Positions 60,556 to 64,000 of a stretch of DNA of 64,000 nucleotides are shown piece after piece. Position 1 is the first letter of the stretch. Every line of letters begins with the position of its first letter. The stretch comes from CANJIV01 sp046330225 (GTDB lineage Bacteria > Actinomycetota > Thermoleophilia > Solirubrobacterales > Solirubrobacteraceae), in contig JAXLTD010000005.1 of the NCBI GenBank assembly GCA_046330225.1, positions 209,186-273,185 of the forward strand. Direction: 5' to 3'. The notes below the pieces were generated by a model, which did not search any database, was not told the origin of the DNA, and saw only the letters and a list, made by a program, of their open reading frames with translations. The translations under genes were made by a program, and so were the position numbers.

Positions 60556-61328
60556 TCAGCCGGCGAGGTGCTCGCCGCCGTCGACGGGCAGCACGGCGCC
60601 GGTGACGTAGCCGCCGGTACCGGGGAGGCAAGGAAGGCGACGGCCTGGGCGACCTCGCGCGGGGTGCCCATCCGGGCGACCGGGAGCCGGGCGACGCCCG
60701 CGGCGAGCTCGTCAGCGTCGTACTGGGCCAGCGCCGGCGTGTCGATCGTCCCGCCGGCGACGGCGTTGACGAGGATGCCGTGCGGCCCCCACTCGCGCGC
60801 GAGCGTGCGCGTGAGGTTGATCGCCCCGGCGCGGGCGGCGCCGGCATGCGCCATGCCGGGCATGCCGTGCTCGACCACCAGGACGATCGTGATGATCCGC
60901 CCCGGCCGGTCCGCGGCCACGGCGGCCCGGGCGTAGTCGGTGCTCATGAGCCACGTCCCGGTGAGGTTGAGGTCCACGACGGCGCGAAAGCCGTTGGGCG
61001 TGATGTCCAGCGCGGGGGCCTCGAACTGGCCGCCGGCGTTGTTGATGAGCAGATCCGGAACGCCGTGGCGCGCGGTGACCGCCGCGAGCAGCGCGGCGAC
61101 GGCGTTCTCGTCGCGGACGTTGACCCGCTCGGCCTCGGCGTCGATCCCCTCGGCCCGGAGGCCGGCGGCGGCCTGCTCGAGGCGGCCGAGGTCGCGAGCG
61201 GCCAGGATCACCCGTGCGCCCAGGCCGCCGAGCTCGCGGGCGATCGCCAGCCCGATCCCCGTCCCCCCGCCGGTGATCAGCGCGGTCTGGCCGGCGAGCA
61301 GGCCGGGAGCGAAGACGGGATCAGAGAT
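60556..61328 (-). pseudogene. SDR-family dehydrogenase, apparent one-base frameshift and ATC start
   Basis: The protein reads GLLAGQTALITGGGTGIGLAIARELGG (the TGxxxGxG cofactor loop), LLINNAGGQFEAPAL, and AREWGPHGILVNAVAGG, as in 2,4-dienoyl-CoA reductase-like SDRs. Near 60625, after AFLASP, one G appears to be missing: the expected GTGGYVTGAVLPVDGGEHLAG continues in another frame to a TGA at 60558-60556. The usual Tyr-x-x-x-Lys pair is not clear (the sequence has HAGAARAGAINL). No ATG, GTG or TTG exists at the conserved N-terminus; ATC 61328 stands where MSDPVF would start, and its frame overlaps the stop of the HD gene. Confidence 0.78.
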
Positions 61329-61872
61329 AGCGGGGCTCCGCGAACACGCGGCGAACCATCGGCTCGAAGTGCTCGAGCGGCAGCGACTCGTACTCGGGGT
61401 CGAAGCAGTTCTGGTCGTACTCCGCGCAGAACTCCGCGCAGGCGTCGAACCACGGGTGGTCCCGGTAGCGGTCGCGTGCGTTGGGGTCGTCACCGCTGGC
61501 CGGGCCGTAGTGGAACTGCTGGAAGACCCCGTGGTGGCCCACGACCCAGCAGACCTCCTCGGAGACGTAGGGCTTGAGGATCGCGGCGACCATCTCGCCG
61601 TGCGTGTAGGGCGCAAGCTCGTCGCCGATGTCGTGCAGCAGCGCGGCGACGACGTACTCCTCGTCGCGCCCGTCGCGCAGCGCCCGGGTGGCCGACTGCA
61701 GCGAGTGCTCGTAGCGGCTGACCTGGTAGCCGGGCATCGAGACCTTCAGCGCGTCGAGCGAGGCCAGCAGCCGGTCCGGCAGCTCGGCGACGTACCCCGC
61801 TTCCAGCCGGGCCAGGAGCGCGTAGTCCTCCGGCGTGCCCTCGTCCATCCGGGTGAAGGAGACGGTCTCCAT
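61321..61872 (-). CDS. HD-domain protein, PhnZ-like oxygenase/phosphohydrolase fold
   Basis: The 183-residue protein has an HD-type metal site: YEHSLQSATRA, LLHDIGDELAPYTHGEMVAAIL, WVVGHHGVFQQ and a late Asp in EYDQNCFDPEY. The spacing resembles PhnZ and myo-inositol oxygenase-like mixed-valent diiron oxygenases, which cleave C-P or C-C bonds. An ordinary HD phosphohydrolase is the alternative. It is translationally linked to the SDR gene, which starts inside its stop (ATCTCTGA). Together they may act on one substrate. GGAG-like bases precede the ATG weakly. Confidence 0.8.
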   Translation of the reverse strand: METVSFTRMDEGTPEDYALLARLEAGYVAELPDRLLASLDALKVSMPGYQVSRYEHSLQSATRALRDGRDEEYVVAALLHDIGDELAPYTHGEMVAAILKPYVSEEVCWVVGHHGVFQQFHYGPASGDDPNARDRYRDHPWFDACAEFCAEYDQNCFDPEYESLPLEHFEPMVRRVFAEPRYL

Positions 61873-62008
61873 GGGTGCAGCCTAGCGCGGCTCCGGCAGC
61901 GGCGGAGGGGGTCGGCCGACGTGAATTCGCGGCCCCGCGCGATGAGCGTCGAGGCGCCAGCTTGGTGTAGGTTTCGCGGCGGTCTAGTCAACCGACGGAA
62001 AGGCTTCC

Positions 62009-62395
62009 ATGAGCAACGATTCCCCCGTCTCCGGCTGGTACGTCTTCGCCGGAGTCCTCCTTGGCATCGCCGGTGTCCTCAACGTCATCTGGGGCATCGC
62101 CGCGATCAGCAACTCGAAGTTCTTCACGGAGAACGCCACCTACATCATCAGCAGCATCCACACGTGGGGCTGGGTGACCCTCATCCTCGGCGCGCTCGAG
62201 CTGATTGCCGCCGCGTCGCTCTTCGCCGGCGGCGCCTTCGGCCGCATCGTCGGCATCTTCGCGGCGTCGCTCAGCGCGATCTCGGCGCTGCTGTCGATTC
62301 CCGCCTACCCGTTCTGGGGCATCTGCATCTTCGCGCTCGCGATCATCATCATCTACGAGCTCGCGAAGTCCCGCGACGGACGGGCCGCCGCCTGA
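62009..62395 (+). CDS. DUF7144-like four-helix membrane protein
   Basis: The 128-residue protein has four hydrophobic segments: GWYVFAGVLLGIAGVLNVIWGIAAI, WGWVTLILGALELIAAASLFAG, FGRIVGIFAASLSAISALLSI and FWGICIFALAIIIIYELA. This resembles the small DUF7144-type family common in actinobacteria. Function unknown. GGAAAGG precedes the ATG by seven bases. A strong hairpin follows the stop. Confidence 0.78.
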   Translation: MSNDSPVSGWYVFAGVLLGIAGVLNVIWGIAAISNSKFFTENATYIISSIHTWGWVTLILGALELIAAASLFAGGAFGRIVGIFAASLSAISALLSIPAYPFWGICIFALAIIIIYELAKSRDGRAAA

Positions 62396-62416
62396 GGCGG
62401 CGCGCCAGGCCCGCGC

Positions 62417-62444
62417 CGGACCGGTCTGCACTCTGACCGGTCCG
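62417..62444 (+). terminator. Hairpin terminator after the small membrane protein gene
   Basis: CGGACCGGTC (62417-62426) pairs fully with GACCGGTCCG (62435-62444) around an 8-base loop, 22 bp after the stop. The rest of the 340-bp gap (62445-62735) shows no gene I can support; a TAGAGT at 62529-62534 is a possible -10. Confidence 0.7.
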
Positions 62445-62735
62445 GCGACTGCCGGCAGCGAGCCGGACGTCGGACGCCGCCTCCCCGGCGGGCAGGCGGC
62501 GAGCCCGCCGCGTGCCGCCGCGCGCGGGTAGAGTCGCCCGCGCCGCGGGGCTGGGGCAACGGTCGGCGCGCCGACCTCGTGACCCCGGCTGACGCGGGCG
62601 GCGCTCGCGTTCGCCGCGGGCTTCGGGGCGCGGGCGGCTCACCGTGCCGCAGCACGAGCGCAAGGGGATGACGATGGCCAGAACGAGACCACACTGCGGG
62701 CGGCGCGGGCGGGCCGTGTCCGCAGCCACGGACCG

Positions 62736-63758
62736 ATGACGCCCGGCGATGACCGCGACGCCGCAGGGCCGGCGGAGCCGCCGGCGCCGACGGGCCCGGA
62801 GCCGCCCCGCCGCCGCGACCGCGTCGCCGGGGCCGCCACGAAGGCCTTCGCAAAGGGGGAGTCGGCGGCCCGCGGCGCCCAGGAGTGGACGGAGCGCCAG
62901 GACCGCGGCTCGCGCGCCGGCGTGGCGATCGGCTGGTTCGAGCGCTACCGCGAGTCCGACGGGCAGCTCTCGGCTCTGCTCCTGTCGGCCTACCTCTTCG
63001 TGACGGTCATCCCCGCCGCCCTGGCCGTCGGGTCCTACGTCGGCAACGACCCCGAGGCGCTGGCCGACCGGCTGGTCAAGCGCCTGGATCTCTCCGGCGC
63101 CACGGCCAAGCTCGCGCGCGAGGTCCTGGCGGGCGCCGGTGGCCACCAGCTCACGGCAACGCTCATCGCGGTCGTCAGCCTCATCACGTTCGGGCTCGGG
63201 ATCAGCCGCACGCTCCAGCTCATCTACGGCCGGGCGTGGCGGATCGAGGCGCGGCGTTTCGTCGTCACCGATCAGCTGCGCTACGTCGCCTGGCTGCTGG
63301 CGTTCCTCGCGCTGTCGCTGCTCTACGTGATCCAGTCGGCGCTGCTCACCGACGCGCCGTCCTGGATCGGCTGGGCGCTCACGCCGCTGTGGCTGGCTGC
63401 GGTCGTGGGGTTCCTCGTGTGGACGCCGATCTTCCTCCTGCACGGTCGCCTGACCGTGCGCGACGTCCTGCCCGGCGCCCTCTTCGCCACCGCGGGGCTG
63501 GGCGCCTTGCGCCTGCTCTCGTCCCTCGAGCTGACGAACTGGCTCAACTGGTACTCGAAGTACTACGGCGGGATCGGGATCGTCATGGCGATCTTCTTCT
63601 GGATCGTGCTCGCCTCGTCCGTCCTCGTCGTCGCGGCCGCGATGTCGCCGGCCTACAAGGAGCGGCACCTGGCGCGGGCGGCGGAGGCCGACGCGCTCGC
63701 ACGGGCGAAGGGGCGGGATGACGACCCCTCGGGAGCCGGCCCGGACCGCACACGCTAG
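62736..63758 (+). CDS. YihY/virulence factor BrkB family membrane protein
   Basis: The 340-residue protein has a hydrophilic N-terminal 60 residues rich in Pro/Arg and six hydrophobic segments with the YihY pattern: QLSALLLSAYLFVTVIPAALAVGSYVG, TLIAVVSLITFGLGISRTLQLIYGRAW, and NWYSKYYGGIGIVMAIFFWIVLASSVLVVAAAM. Formerly mis-called RNase BN, the family is of unknown transport or envelope function. The C-terminus is charged and cytoplasmic. It ends 12 bp before tRNA-Thr. Confidence 0.88.
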   Translation: MTPGDDRDAAGPAEPPAPTGPEPPRRRDRVAGAATKAFAKGESAARGAQEWTERQDRGSRAGVAIGWFERYRESDGQLSALLLSAYLFVTVIPAALAVGSYVGNDPEALADRLVKRLDLSGATAKLAREVLAGAGGHQLTATLIAVVSLITFGLGISRTLQLIYGRAWRIEARRFVVTDQLRYVAWLLAFLALSLLYVIQSALLTDAPSWIGWALTPLWLAAVVGFLVWTPIFLLHGRLTVRDVLPGALFATAGLGALRLLSSLELTNWLNWYSKYYGGIGIVMAIFFWIVLASSVLVVAAAMSPAYKERHLARAAEADALARAKGRDDDPSGAGPDRTR

Positions 63759-63770
63759 GCTCCCAGGCCC

Positions 63771-63843
<73 letters not shown>

Positions 63844-63853
63844 TCCCCGGTCG

Positions 63854-63973
63854 GTCGCAAAATCAGTCGCAAATTAGAAACCCCGCGTTTGCAGGGGCTT
63901 TATCCTGAGTCGCAAAATTCGGCCCGCGGCGGCCCTCTTGCGGACCAGGCCCCGCCGATTCGAGTCGCAAAAT
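63854..63973 (+). repeat. Four GTCGCAAAAT-type decamers beside tRNA-Thr
   Basis: GTCGCAAAAT occurs at 63854-63863, 63909-63918 and 63964-63973, with GTCGCAAATT at 63866-63875. They are all in the same orientation in a locally AT-richer stretch. The two complete intervals between the exact copies are both 55 bp. They could be arm-type binding sites for a tyrosine integrase next to a tRNA attachment site. The supposed element would lie beyond the right edge. Confidence 0.6.
63881..63903 (+). terminator. Intrinsic terminator after tRNA-Thr
   Basis: CCCCGC (63881-63886) and GCAGGGG (63891-63897) form a stem with one bulged A and a GTTT loop, flanked by AAA upstream and CTTTAT downstream, the only U-tract-like terminator in the window. 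Confidence 0.65.
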
Positions 63974-64000
63974 GCGCGCCTGAACCTGGCGCGTTGGCGC

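Noticed and set aside
61746..61991. A minus-strand ORF upstream of the HD gene
   Set aside because: It is Arg/Pro-rich and overlaps the HD gene in another frame; no support beyond being open.

Overview
This 64-kb window is uniformly very GC-rich chromosomal DNA, probably from an actinomycete. Secreted proteins with basic, Arg-rich tails, GTP cyclohydrolase FolE2, leaderless-type promoters and a RNRY-type LexA box would fit Thermoleophilia/Solirubrobacterales. That placement is an inference and no rRNA is present to test it. I count 58 protein genes (one cut by the left edge, two carrying apparent one-base frameshifts) and two tRNAs. Three very short leader ORFs are also proposed.

Layout. 0-2.1 kb: two tandem secreted lipases. 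2.2-2.5 kb: three 71-bp repeats, with a diverged two-copy array of the same period at 8.8 kb. 2.6-6.3 kb: an acyl-CoA-dehydrogenase-like protein and a DUF1989-GcvT fusion. 6.5-13.7 kb: UspA, an APC permease, a zinc-ribbon membrane protein, and an IclR-controlled divergent cluster of two DAO-family flavoenzymes around a PuuD-like amidohydrolase. 15.4-23.7 kb: an NAD-dependent formate dehydrogenase operon with fdhD and mobA, interrupted by a 163-bp element with perfect 14-bp ends, running into a quinone reductase, a PPOX-like protein and an FAH-family enzyme. 23.9-31.7 kb: housekeeping and envelope genes (HtrA-like protease, ClpP, an ABC-2 exporter, NlpC/P60 lipoprotein, PgsA, FolE2, the principal sigma factor), then a nuclease gene under a LexA-like box whose 3' end runs into tRNA-Tyr. 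31.8-46.7 kb: a block rich in secreted proteins (TPR protein, RTX-like protein, two subtilases, a clan-A glycosidase) with an orphan molybdopterin oxidoreductase. 46.7-64 kb: small conserved proteins, a DrrAB-like exporter, a NarL-type two-component system, an acyl-CoA dehydrogenase, SulP, Nudix, a CaiD-like hydratase, a ClC channel, SDR plus HD-domain enzymes, a YihY/BrkB protein and tRNA-Thr. The right edge holds four GTCGCAAA-type decamers next to tRNA-Thr, possibly the margin of an integrated element.

How it may work together. The GcvT-domain protein, two DAO-family oxidases and the amidohydrolase suggest catabolism of an N-methylated or gamma-glutamylated amine. One-carbon units released as formate could be oxidised by the formate dehydrogenase. 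This is inference from gene content. A second theme is regulatory: many genes carry a TAnnnT hexamer 6-7 bases before the start codon and no Shine-Dalgarno sequence, as expected for leaderless mRNAs.
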